Shown here: one piece after another, positions 12,617 to 21,875 of the stretch
Position numbering within the stretch: position 1 is the first letter of the stretch
Layout: the number at the start of each line of letters is the position of its first letter
Source of the DNA: Juglans regia
Lineage: Eukaryota; Streptophyta; Magnoliopsida; Fagales; Juglandaceae
Direction of reading: 5' to 3'
Assembly: GCF_001411555.2 (NCBI RefSeq)
Contig: NC_049912.1
Location: forward strand, 17,158,341 to 17,222,340
DNA: 64,000 bases
Notes under the pieces: model-generated
Databases searched by the model: none
What the model saw: the letters and a program-made list of their open reading frames with translations, nothing else
What the model was told of the DNA's origin: nothing
Translations under genes and position numbers: made by a program

Positions 12617-12776
12617 TATCCATAAAGATATTGTATAAAAGTAATTTTACAAACTGATATGTTTGATGTAGTTCGTCAGGTTATAAAGTTACTTTTTATT
12701 GTAAAATAGATCTAACAAAAAACATCAAACTATATCAGTTTATAAATTATTTTTGTGTAATTCTTTCGTGACTATA
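12617..12776. mobile_element. Fold-back MITE, recurrent family
   Basis: The left arm (ataaaagtaattttacaaac, then tgatatgtttgatgtag) is complementary to the right arm (catcaaactatatcagttta, then taaattatttttgtgtaatt). This is the most complete copy of the hairpin also seen at 4085-4230. It opens the first of the three tandem units described next. Confidence 0.65.
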
Positions 12777-13081
12777 ACACCGAGTGGATGAGTGAAATTC
12801 AACTGATATATATATATATATAAACTTAGAGAAATCTTCTCATCAGCCAGTTTAAATGTTTTAAACCATACACTCTATGTTCCGGTTCACTAACAAATAA
12901 AAAATAAAACTGATTATGCCCCCAAATCATCCCTCTCGCCCGAAAACTCCTCTCCTCCCCTCTTCTTTGTGAATTTTCATCTCCCAGTGCTCATGCTTCA
13001 TCTCCTAGTGCACAGATTCATCCATTGAAACAGCATTGGCCTTGGTGAAAATCAAAGTGAAAAACAAACCAACCCAAAGTT

Positions 13082-13083
13082 GT

Positions 13084-13114
<31 letters not shown>

Positions 13115-13450
13115 AGAAGAGAGAGGACTTGGTGAGAGAGAGCTTGATGTTAGAGAGTGAGAGAGTGAGCCATATCAGAGAGAGAGCTCTTGATGAGAGA
13201 GAGAACACGATGAGAGGGAGGGGGTGGGGATTCGGGGAGAGAGAACTTGAGAATAGAGCTTGATGGGGAAGAGAGAGAGAGAGAGAGATGAGAAAGAGAG
13301 AGAGAGAGAGAGCTCGATGAGACAGAGAGAGAACTCGATGAGAGAGAGGGGGTGGGCGTTCGGTGAGAGAGAACTTGAGAAGAGAGCTTGATGACAGAGA
13401 GAGATAGAGGTCGAAGAGAGAGAGAGAGAGAGAGCTTGATGAGAGAGAGA
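13082..13450. repeat. GA-rich tract, unit 1
   Basis: Long (GA)n runs are separated by 'gcttgatga' and 'aacttgaga' spacers. The open frames on both strands (SLSLSHQ-type on the minus strand) are by-products of the simple repeat, not genes. Confidence 0.9.
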
Positions 13451-13520
13451 GAATAGTGGGATTAATAGTAGCTGATGTATAACATTTCTCATAAATTTAC
13501 AGGGTTTCAATATTAGATCT

Positions 13521-13900
13521 TGTCACAGTCCACGAATGAAGTGCTTGGGCCATGGACCCTGAGCCAGTTTAATTCTATTTACAATTACTTTTATTGTGAT
13601 TTAGCAGGTTATTTAGACTACAAGATAAGCTAGTGGGCTTGGGCTCTTAATTTTATTTTCTTGTATGTCTTTAGCTGTGTTAGGTTGGGCCCATGTAGGG
13701 GTCTTCTTCTTTATGTACGACCCAAGGTCTCTAAGGTTCATGTATCCAAAAACTTAATGAAAATCCTTATTTCCTTTCTCTTATCTTCATCTTCATTTCT
13801 TCTTTGGAGGTGCTCCCCTCAAAGTGAGCGATTTGAATCTATTTTTCTTGAAGTAATTGGAAGTGAGCGATTTCAATCTATTATGCTTTAAGTAATTTCA
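13521..13900 (+). mobile_element. Truncated LTR in tandem unit 1
   Basis: This matches the 5' LTR at 16012-17142 from its first base (tgtcacagtccacgaatg) through 'ggttgggcccatgtagggg' to the word gcgatttcaatcta. It then breaks off at 'aagtaatttcac' and continues with fold-back MITE sequence, without the gtgtgttaca end. It lacks the 779-bp insert found in the LTR at 16012. Confidence 0.8.
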
Positions 13901-14053
13901 CAAACTGATATGCTTGATGTAGTTCGCCAGATTGTAAAGTTACTTTTTATTGTAAAATGGATCTAACAAAACACATCAAATTATATTAGTTTATGAATTA
14001 TTTTTGTGTAATTCTTTCGTGACTATAACACTGAGTCGATGGGTGAAATTCAA

Positions 14054-14091
<38 letters not shown>

Positions 14092-14338
14092 TAGAGAAAT
14101 CTTCTCATCAACCAGTTTAAATGTTTTCCACCATACACTCTATGCGGCATTCCGGTTCACTAACAAATAAAAAATAAAACCGATTATGCCCCCGCTCGCC
14201 TGAAAACTCCTCTCCTCCCCTCTTCTCTGTGAATTTTCATCTCCCAGTGCTCGTGCTTCATCTCCCAGTGCACAAAGTCATCCACTGAAACATCGTTGGC
14301 CGTGGTGAAAATCAAACCAACCCAAAGTTGAGACCTAG

Positions 14339-14375
<37 letters not shown>

Positions 14376-14690
14376 AGGAGAGAGGACTTGGTGAGAGAGA
14401 GCTTGATGTCAGAGAGTGAGAGAGTGAGCCATATCAGAGAGAGAGCTCTTGATGAGAGAGAGAGAACAAGATGAGAGGGAGGGGTGGGGATTCGATGAGA
14501 GAGAACATGGGAAGAGAGCTTGATGAGAGAGAGAGAGAGATGAGAGAGAGAGCTTGATGAGAGAGAGAGAGAGCTTGAAGAGAGAGAGAGCTCTTGATGA
14601 GAGTGAGAGAACTCGATGAGAGAGAGGGGGTGGGTGTTCGGTGAGAGAGAACTTGAGAAGAGAGCTTGATGAGAGAGAGAGAGAGAATAG
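14339..14690. repeat. GA-rich tract, unit 2
   Basis: Same construction as the tract of unit 1, with a different number of GA steps. Non-coding simple sequence. Confidence 0.9.
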
Positions 14691-14754
14691 TGGGATGAAT
14701 AGTGGCTGATGTATAACATTTCTCATAAATTTACAAGGTTTCAATATTAGATCT

Positions 14755-15130
14755 TGTCACAGTCCACGAATGCATAGCTTGGGCCATGGACCTTAAGCTA
14801 GTTTAATTTCATTTACAATTACTTTTATTGTGATTTAGCACGTTATTTAGACTACAAGATAAGCTAGTGGGCTTGGGCTCTTAATTTTATTTTCTTTTAT
14901 GTCTTTAGTTGTGTTAGGTTGGGCCCATGTAGGGGTCTTCTTCTTTATGTACGACCCAAGGTCTCTAAGGTTCATGTATCCAAAAACTTAATGAAAATCC
15001 TTATTTCCTTTCTCTTACCTTCTTCTTCATTTCTTCTTTGGAGGTGCTCCCCTCAAAGTGAGCGATTTGAATCTATTTTTCTTGAAATAATTGGAAGTGA
15101 GCGATTTCAATCCATTATGCTTTTAAGTAA
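14755..15130 (+). mobile_element. Truncated LTR in tandem unit 2
   Basis: Second partial copy of the LTR, with the same start (tgtcacagtccacgaatg) and the same break near 'aagtaatttcac'. The identical break in units 1 and 2 marks the junction of the tandem duplication. Confidence 0.8.
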
Positions 15131-15560
15131 TTTCACAAACTGATATGCTTGATGTAGTTCGTCAAATTGTAAAGTTACTTTTTATTGTAAAATGGATCTA
15201 ACAAAACACATCAAATTATATCATTTTATGAATTATTTTTGTGTAATTCTTTCGTGACTATAACACTGAGTGGATGGGTGAAATTCAACTGATATATATA
15301 TAAACTCAGAGAAATCTTCTCATCAACCAGTTTAAATGTTTTACACCATACACCCTATGCAGCATTCCGGTTCACTAACAAATAAAAAATAAAATCGATT
15401 ATGCCCCCAAATCATCTCTCTCGCCCTAAAACTCCTCTCCTCCCCTCTTCTCTGTGAATTTTCATTTCCCAATACTCGTGCTTCATCTCCCAGTGCACAA
15501 AGTCATCCACTGAAATAGCGCTGGCCTTGGTGAAAATATAACTAACCCAAAGTTGAGATC

Positions 15561-15945
15561 GAGGAGAGAGAGAGAGAGAGAGAGAGCTTGAGGAGAGAGA
15601 GAGGACTTGGTGAGAGAGAGCTTGATGTGAGAGTGAGCTCGATTAGAGAGAGAGCTCTTGATGAGAGAGAGAGAACTCGATGAGAGGGAGGGGGTGGGGG
15701 TTCGGTGAGAGAGAACTTGAGAGCAGAGCTTGATGGGATAGAGAGCTTGAGGAGAGAGAGAGAGTTCGAAGAGAGAGAGCTTGATGAGAGAGAAAGCTTG
15801 AAAGAGAGAGAGGTTGAAGAGAGAGAGATGATACAGAGAGAGAGCTCTTGATGAGAGAGAGAGAACTTAATGAGAGAGAGGGGTGGGCGTTCGGTGAGAG
15901 AGAACTTGAGAAGAGAGTTTGATGACACAGAGAGAGAGAGAGAAT
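15561..15945. repeat. GA-rich tract, unit 3
   Basis: Same construction as the other two tracts. Non-coding simple sequence. Confidence 0.9.
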
Positions 15946-16011
15946 AGTGGGATGAATAATGGCTGATGTATAACATTTCTCATAAATTTACAGGGTTTCA
16001 ATATTAGATCT

Positions 16012-17142
16012 TGTCACAGCCCACGAATGAAATGCTTGGGCCATGGACCTTGGGCCAGTTTAATTCCATTTACAACTGCTTTTATTGTGATTTAGCCGGT
16101 TATTTAGACTACAAGATAAGCTAGTGGGCTTGGGCCCTTAGTTTTATTTTCTTGTATCTCTTCAGTTTTATTTGACAGGAGTAGCTAGGTTGGGCTTGGT
16201 TTTAAAGATATGTTGCAAGTTCCAGATGGGCCAATTATAAGTTCAAGGGCTTAAAGGATAAAGATTCAATTTTGATTCATTTGATAAGCTATGGAAAGGG
16301 CAACCACATGACTTGATGGCTTTGAGCACTTGAAGGCTTTCAACTTGTTTAATTCATTTAAAAGACTTATTTTATTAGTTTAGAATAATTGAGTTTATTA
16401 TGGAAAGCACTTAAGGGGGGCCTATGCAAGGGCATATTGAGAAAATTATTATTTTATTGAACTAGGGATATGGTTTTACTGTAACAAGCATTGTAGCCAC
16501 ACTGTAGTTGCGTCACTGTTCATCCAGGGGCATTTTTGGAAGATGGGGATTTATTTTGGCTAGGGTTTGATTAGGTTTTGCTTTAAATACTCTATGTAGC
16601 CTCATTTTAATGAGTTTATGAAATTTGATGAATTTATTCATTGTGAGTTGAGTTTTACTCATCTTGTTCTTAATTGAACTTTTGAACTTATCAAAGGTAA
16701 ATCACAATCTTTGTTGCGTTCCTTCTTTGTAATCTGGGTTCTTGAGACGGGTTCTTCAACGGATCTAGATTTTAATATAATCTAGGTTCTTGAAACGAGT
16801 TCTCATTGAGTCTAGATTCTCCATCCATTAACTTGATTTTGGCTTTCTTGGAAAGATTTCAAATTGATTGTGGGTTCAAGAGATTCTATTCCCGCGGGTT
16901 CATATCACTTGGGCCCTTAGTCTTATTTTCTTGTATCTCTTTAGTTGTGTTAGGTTGGGCCCATGTAGGGGTCTTCTTCTTTATGTACGAGCCAAGGGCT
17001 CTAAGGTTCATGTATCCAAAAAGTTAATGAAAATCCCTATGTCCTTTCTCTTATCTTCTTCTTCATTTCTTCTATGAAGGTGCTCCCCTTAAAGTGAGTG
17101 ATTTCAATCTATTTTTCTTTAAGTAACTGGAAGTGTGTTACA
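16012..17142 (+). repeat. 5' LTR of the gene-capturing element
   Basis: It starts TG and ends CA (tgtcacag ... gtgtgttaca) and matches the 3' LTR at 21521-21870 over its first and last parts. It is much longer than the 3' LTR because of a 779-bp insertion (about 16168-16907 plus one repeat copy). Confidence 0.85.
16168..16907 (+). mobile_element. Foreign insert inside the 5' LTR
   Basis: The insert lies between two copies of a 39-bp direct repeat (16129-16167 and 16908-16946, beginning cttgggcccttag, two mismatches). Its right end (cgcgggttcatatcactt, preceded by 'tctagattctccatcc') looks like the end of another LTR plus the start of a primer-binding region, so it is probably a piece of an unrelated LTR element. 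It encodes nothing recognisable. Confidence 0.6.
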
Positions 17143-17162
17143 AGTAGTATCTAGAGACAGGC
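17143..17162 (+). other. Primer-binding-like site
   Basis: The sequence agtagtatctagagacagg immediately follows the LTR and resembles the initiator-tRNA-Met complement used by many plant LTR elements (tggtatcagagccagg), with a 2-base insertion and two changes. Confidence 0.5.
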
Positions 17163-17168
17163 TTTCCT

Positions 17169-17446
17169 TTGCAGTTGCTTCATCAATCTTTGGAAATGGA
17201 AGAAATTATTGCATCTTTGCTCAAAATCAGGGCGATGGTAGAACAATCCCTACAAACTCAAGATTGGATCCTGCAAAAAATAAGAGAATTAAGGAGCAGT
17301 TTGAATGAAAACTCGAACTATACAGCGCACCAAAACTGCGAAATACATGAAAAGGAAAAAGAAGAACATGTGCTTACCGTTGAAATCCCTACGGTGGAGA
17401 TCTCTATGGTTGAAACCACCAGTAACATGGAGACGATCAACTATGA
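17169..17446 (+). pseudogene. Element leader ORF, unrecognised
   Basis: Open frame reading MEEIIASLLKIRAMVEQSLQ, then a Glu/Thr-rich stretch (EIPTVEISMVETTSNMETIN), with no known domain. It continues in frame into the MAP70-like segment. It could be the N-terminus of the element's own gag-like protein or another captured piece. A stop (tag at 17508) closes the frame just inside the MAP70-like part. Confidence 0.4.
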
Positions 17447-17690
17447 GTTGGAAGAGGCCAAGATGACGATAATGGCCTGGAGGTACTTTGAAAGACGTAG
17501 AAAATAGGCAGTTGAAGAAGCTCTCATGGTAGAGCTGTCAAAGGTTGAGAAGAAGTTGAAGTCAACTAAATCATTTCTTGAAAGCGAAAATTGGGAAACA
17601 AAGGAAATCAACAATGAGAAGAAAGCTTCCATGACAACTCAGTTTGCTGCTGAAGCCACTCTTCAAAAGGTTCATGTAATCTCTCATAAA
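17447..17690 (+). pseudogene. Captured fragment resembling plant MAP70
   Basis: After the stop at 17508 the same frame reads AVEEALMVELSKVEKKLKST, then NNEKKASMTTQFAAEATLQKVH. This closely follows the coiled-coil segment 'EKL..T..LL.SKNLEIKKIN.EKKAS.AAQFAAEA.LRRVHA' that I know from plant microtubule-associated protein 70 proteins. MAP70 proteins decorate cortical microtubules. Only about 80 residues of a roughly 600-residue protein are present, and the similarity ends after KVH. No intron interrupts it. The upstream words AKMTIMAWRYFERRRK are less certainly part of it. It is a dead fragment. Confidence 0.65.
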
Positions 17691-18302
17691 AAACAATGTA
17701 AAATTTTCATGGATTTGCAAGTTTTGATCGATAAGAATTTTGCTCTTAAGTTGCTCGATGAATTACCACATTTTTGGCCCTTTGATAGGGGAAGAAAAAT
17801 AGAAATAGCCCTGAGATTCCCTCCTCTTCTACCACTAATGTGCTATACTTTTGTTCTTCTGTGATCATGACTTACAAGGATGAAGACCCAACAACCAAAA
17901 TCATGTGGGATTTTCCTGTCTCTCTCATTTCCACTACATACAGAAGGTATGTTCAAGTACCCCTGAAAATCAGTTTGTACACTAGAACAATTAATAGAAG
18001 CTATTTTGAGAATTCTAATGGTGGTGTTGATGGTGAGTTAGAGAAAAAAGAGGTGATAACATGTGTGAAAGAGAAAAGGTTAGGGTAGGAAATCTGGGTA
18101 AGAGTTGAGGTGATAGAAAAAATGGGATCAGATGATAAGTGTCGATGTACTAATCCAAGATTGTTGCTACCTAGAGTTAATTTAACTTTCTGGAGAGATG
18201 GGGCCTGGAGCAAAAAAGCAAGGCCATGCTTCCCAAAATTTCTTCTAAGAATTGGATGGAGATTAATTTTGTCCAATACTTCAAACTCGAGACCAGGTTG
18301 AT
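17691..18302 (+). other. Internal element sequence of unknown origin
   Basis: Several frames can be read (for example [17 protein letters not shown] on the plus strand) but each is short and closed by stops, and I recognise no family. It may be element-specific sequence or a further captured fragment. Confidence 0.35.
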
Positions 18303-18626
18303 GTGTTGAATGTTCATATTGATCAAGAAACTTCCGAATCCATTGTTGGGGAAGAGAAGAAGCACACCAAGAACACTATGACTTCAATAACATTCCCTAT
18401 TGATATGGAAGTAGATGCTAGAGGGTCATCCGGAATTTCGAATTCAGAGAAACATGGATATCAGATGAATTCAATTGGTAGAAGTGTAGATTCTTGTTGT
18501 GATGTGGATTTGGATGGAGCAAGTCTTCCATATGAAGTTCCATCTATATATCTTGCCATGCAAAGTTCTAAGCTTGAATGTCTTGATGAGCACGGTCACG
18601 ATTCTATGTCAACTGATGTTTATGTG
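18303..18626 (+). pseudogene. Captured SSP4-like phosphatase, N-terminal part
   Basis: The frame is open from 18303 and includes SLPYEVPSIYLAMQSSKLEC followed by LDEHGHDSMSTDVY. The second half fits the region just ahead of the catalytic domain in plant SCP1-like small phosphatase 4 proteins, which dephosphorylate the RNA polymerase II C-terminal domain. The reading is interrupted at 18627 by an insert; the coding sense resumes at 20031, where STDVY is repeated. No introns are visible. Pseudogene fragment inside an LTR element. Confidence 0.65.
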
Positions 18627-20030
18627 CTTTCAAGTATAGAAGTGTCAAGTTGTATCAATGATAAGTTCAGGATCGTATTCCATAGGGACAAATGATTATC
18701 AAAGCATTTGTGAAATTTAATTGGAAAATATGATAATGTATGAAAAGTGTGAAAAAGTAAAATGAAGTATAAAACTCTTTCTTTTTGTATTTTTTTTTTA
18801 TGTATGTATAAACAATGAGCAAAAAGAATTTTAATATATTTCTTTGAAAATGAATTAAGAAGATAAAAAAAATATGAATTTAATTCTCGTAAAAATTAAA
18901 TCAAAACTGAAATTAAAGTTTCTAATCAAATAGGCAAATTAACAAACACTTGAGTTGAGTATGGAACTCTCATTGTTTTGATTTCTAGAATATTTTCTCG
19001 ATTATCCATCCAGTCAAGACATTGATAAAATGAAGATAAAAAGTTATGTTCAAGTTTTGCAATATTTCTCTAAGAGATTCACAACTTTACTAACCAAACA
19101 CACTTTAACAATCAACTGAGAGAAGCCTTAATAATTTTCAAGCATTTGTTGTGCATTACGTTAACAACAAATCAAGAGCAAGAGCCGCACTCTATTTTCA
19201 ATTTAAATCTGACTAGCAACAAGTAAAATCAATATTCATCAACAAAATATTGCATTAAACTAGAACCCAAAACAAGTTAAGTCTCATTCCACAACCCAAA
19301 CTTCAGAAATTAGCTACACATGATATTTCTAACAGTAAAAATTAATCTAAATAAAATCATTTCAAAATCTGAAAGCAAAAGAAATCCAAATGAATTAAAC
19401 CCTATAATCCATAAATTAACTTCCCAGAGAAAGTGTCCTGGCCAAAATGTACGCAGTACGTGTTGCTCCCTTCTCCATTTTCTCGTTCCAGCCACGAACG
19501 TACGCAGCCGCGTCTCCCAGCTGCAGTCCAGGACTTGAGGCATGCCTTCTCCTACAGCACGTTCCATTCCCAAAGAGCAGTGCAGCAGCAAATCAATTAG
19601 GCCTTCACGTGGTAGTGAATTGTGTCTATCGGGTCTGGTAGTAAGTTGGTCATTCACGTGGCCTTCAAATCAATTCCTTCTCAGGTTGCCTTCTCCACAC
19701 ATGGGCTTCAAATAAAATCATGTATGGGCTGCTTGTAACAAGCTTGAACTTAGCAATTCACTTAGCTTCTCATGGGTTGATTTATTCACAGATGTCATTT
19801 CTCGGCCACAATCTTACATGAACAAAAATAAATCTTAGCTTTAGTTAAATGTTAGCTAACCCAAAGAAAACATAAACCCATCTATATTTAATTAGAGATA
19901 AAATATTATTTCACATGCCAAACAAAGTTAATTCAAATTATCTAATTAATACTCTTATTTCAACACATAAAACTCTTTTAACTCAAGATATTTAAGTGTA
20001 TTAATACCACATAATTGACCATTTATCAAG
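18627..20030. other. Insert splitting the phosphatase fragment
   Basis: The insert lies between two copies of a 36-bp direct repeat (18591-18626 and 20031-20066; one mismatch; offset exactly 1440 bp). It is AT-rich with no recognisable ORF. Near its left end the phrase gttcaggatcgtattccata followed by ggga is the complement of a phrase common near the ends of plant LTR elements ('tccctgtggatacgatcct'), so it is probably a reversed LTR-element fragment. A short GC-richer stretch lies at 19430-19560. Confidence 0.55.
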
Positions 20031-20640
20031 CACAGTCACGATTCTATGTCAACTGATGTTTATGTGGAGGATGATCAATACGAGGAATTTGATGACTTCG
20101 ATCCTTATGTTTTCATAAGGAACTTACCAGACTTATCATCAGTTGTCCCGACTTTTCGCACCATGGTACTACCAAAACAAACACGAAGTTGCCCTCCTAC
20201 TACTCTTGTTTTGGACTTGGATGAAACTTTGGTGCACTGCACTAGAACCTTGTGATGGTGCAGACTTCACATTTCCTGTTAGTTTTAATGTCCAAGAGCA
20301 TACAATCTGTGTTTGACGCCATCCTCATCTCAAAGATTTCATGGAGAGAGTTTCCGGCCTTTTTGAGATTATTTTATTTACAGCTAGTCAAAACATTTAT
20401 GCAGAGCAGCTACTTAATGTACTTGATCCGAGGAGAAAAGGTGTTTCGTCATCGTGTTTACCGTGAGTCCTGTGTTTATGTGTATGGAAATTACCTCAAA
20501 GATTTGTCAGTTCTTGGTCGTGATTTGGCTCGTGTTATCATAATCGACAACTCTCCACAGGCATTTGGGTTCCAAGTCGACAATGGAATACCAATTGAAA
20601 GCTGGTTTGATGATCGCTCAGATAAAGAGCTGCTTTTATT
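20031..20640 (+). pseudogene. Captured SSP4-like phosphatase, catalytic part
   Basis: The reading includes FDDFDPYVFIRNLPDLSSVV and the catalytic signature VLDLDETLVHC of the NIF/FCP1 (HAD-type) phosphatase fold. Then, after frameshifts near 20245, FTFPVSFNVQEHTICV, a stop, DFMERVSGLFEIILFTAS, YAEQLLNVLDPRRK, another frameshift near 20440, FRHRVYRESCVYV and DLARVIIIDNSPQAFGFQ up to [14 protein letters not shown]. The order matches the whole catalytic domain, with the DxDxT nucleophile motif intact. At least two frameshifts and one stop make it non-functional. Because the parts follow without introns, it appears to derive from spliced mRNA. Confidence 0.82.
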
Positions 20641-20649
20641 GTTCTGTTT

Positions 20650-21045
20650 TTGGAGATTGATTTTGGGATTGCAGAGGGAGTTGAATTTATTGCCATATCA
20701 TTTGTTAAGTCTGTCGAAATGATGGTGCATCTTAAAAGCGATATTGCAGCACAGGATCGCAATGGTTGCATTGATGTTATTACAAAGATAGAGAGTAATG
20801 ACTCTCTGAAGAACTTGGAAGAGATCCTTCACACATCAGAGGGAGTTGTGGTAGCAAGAGGAGACCTGGGTGCTCAAATAACACTTGAACAGATCCCATA
20901 AATCCAACAAAAGATTCTTCAACCGTACAAGCATTTAAATAGGCCTGTCATTGTTGCCTCCCAACTACTTGAATCTATGATTGAATACCCCACACCCACC
21001 ATAGCAGAAGTGGCTGATGTTTCTGAACATGCCAAACAACTATCA
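20650..21045 (+). pseudogene. Captured plastid-type pyruvate kinase fragment
   Basis: The frame from 20650 reads [20 protein letters not shown], then [20 protein letters not shown] followed by [18 protein letters not shown], a stop at 20899, then [19 protein letters not shown] and AEVADVSEH. These are the substrate- and metal-binding strands of pyruvate kinase (KIE, ARGDLG and the ASQLLESM / PT.AEVADV segments). The '[15 protein letters not shown]' form is typical of plant plastid isozymes rather than the cytosolic 'ATQMLESM'. About 130 of over 500 residues remain. It directly abuts the phosphatase fragment and is intronless. Confidence 0.8.
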
Positions 21046-21520
21046 CCCAGTAAGCTAAAAAGGTGACATAGAATTAAAGGACCTGATGGAGAAGTTAAGA
21101 ATGCCGGATGCAGAGTGGAAGTAAATTGCGATGAACGACTTAAATAATTCCTCTCTGTTTTTGGAAGATCGTGAATTTACTCTAAAGGAGTTTCTAATAC
21201 TTCTTGTTGTGCTTCCAATTGATTGCTGCTCTCTCGAGTATATTTCATGCTACGGAGGCACTTGATGTAGTTGAACAGTTGGAGTACATAAATGCTTTCC
21301 ATGGAGACGCAATGATTCTTGGTCCCACCTGTTGCTATTATCCATGGCTGTACAATAGAAGATAGGGCCTATGATGGTATGAGAGCAGTCCTTAATGGTG
21401 TTGTTCTGAACTATAGTGTTGCTCTTGAAATATAAATTCTTATTTTTGATCTAGGTGGTGAGACAATTGTGGGTAAGGATATCGTACCTTGGGGACAAGG
21501 TGCTTTTATGGGAGATGATT
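21046..21520 (+). other. Possible further captured sequence, unidentified
   Basis: Broken frames read VVAIIHGCTIEDRAYDGMRA, then VLNGVVLNYSVALEI and DLGGETIVGKDIVPWGQGAF. They look like protein-coding sequence (balanced composition, clean stretches between stops), but I do not recognise the family. It ends directly at the 3' LTR, and a purine-rich word (gggagatgat) precedes the LTR as a weak polypurine tract. Confidence 0.4.
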
Positions 21521-21870
21521 TGTCACAGTCCACAAATGAAGTGCTTGGGCCATAAACTTTGAGTCAGTTTAATTCTATTTACAATTGATTTTATTGTGAT
21601 TTAACAAATTATTTAGACCAGAAGGTAGCTAGTAGGCTTGGACCTTTAGTTTTATTTTCTTGTATACCTAAAATTGTATTAGCCTGGCCCATATAGAGGT
21701 CATCTTTTTTATGTACGAGCCAAGAGCTATAGGGCTCATGTATTTCAAAAAGTTAATAAAAATTTTTATTTCCTTTTTCTCATCTTCTTTTTTATTTCTT
21801 CTATGGATGTACTCTCTTTGAAGTGAGTAATTTCAATCTATTTTTCTTTAAGCAATGGAGGTGTGTTACA
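21521..21870 (+). repeat. 3' LTR of the gene-capturing element
   Basis: It starts tgtcacagtccacaaatg and ends gtgtgttaca, colinear with the 5' LTR but without its 779-bp insert, and visibly diverged from it. The TSD GATCT follows at 21871-21875. Confidence 0.88.
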
Positions 21871-21875
21871 GATCT

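Larger units (their letters stand above)
12640..16160. repeat. Three tandem copies of a ~1.24-kb unit (flank plus LTR piece)
   Basis: The same ordered blocks occur three times: fold-back MITE sequence, a unique block containing 'aaaataaaac.gattatgccccc', a GA-rich tract, the block 'atttacagggtttcaatatt' and then the start of an LTR (tgtcacag). The landmark 'gactataac' lies at 12770, 14021 and 15256, and the LTR start at 13521, 14755 and 16012, giving periods of 1234-1257 bp. Copies one and two stop within the LTR and jump back to fold-back MITE sequence; copy three continues into a complete LTR element. This order shows that amplification followed LTR-element insertion. Confidence 0.85.
16012..21870 (+). 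mobile_element. Non-autonomous LTR element carrying host-gene fragments
   Basis: The element runs from tgtcacagcc to gtgtgttaca and is bounded by identical 5-bp target-site duplications GATCT (16007-16011 and 21871-21875). It has a 5' LTR, a primer-binding-like site, about 4.4 kb of internal sequence and a 3' LTR. No protease, reverse transcriptase, RNase H or integrase is recognisable. Instead the interior contains, all on the plus strand, pieces resembling plant MAP70, an SSP4-type phosphatase and a plastid-type pyruvate kinase. The pieces lack introns where they can be read across, so capture through mRNA is likely. Frames are broken, so no product is expected. Mobilisation must have depended on another element's enzymes. 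Confidence 0.85.

Noticed and set aside
13005..15976. Long minus-strand frames rich in SLSLSHQ
   Set aside because: They are translations of GA/CT simple repeats, occur in all three tandem units in different frames and lack any domain.
20046..20722. A functional small-phosphatase gene
   Set aside because: The motifs are real, but frameshifts near 20245 and 20440, a stop at about 20320 and the location inside an LTR element make it a dead fragment.
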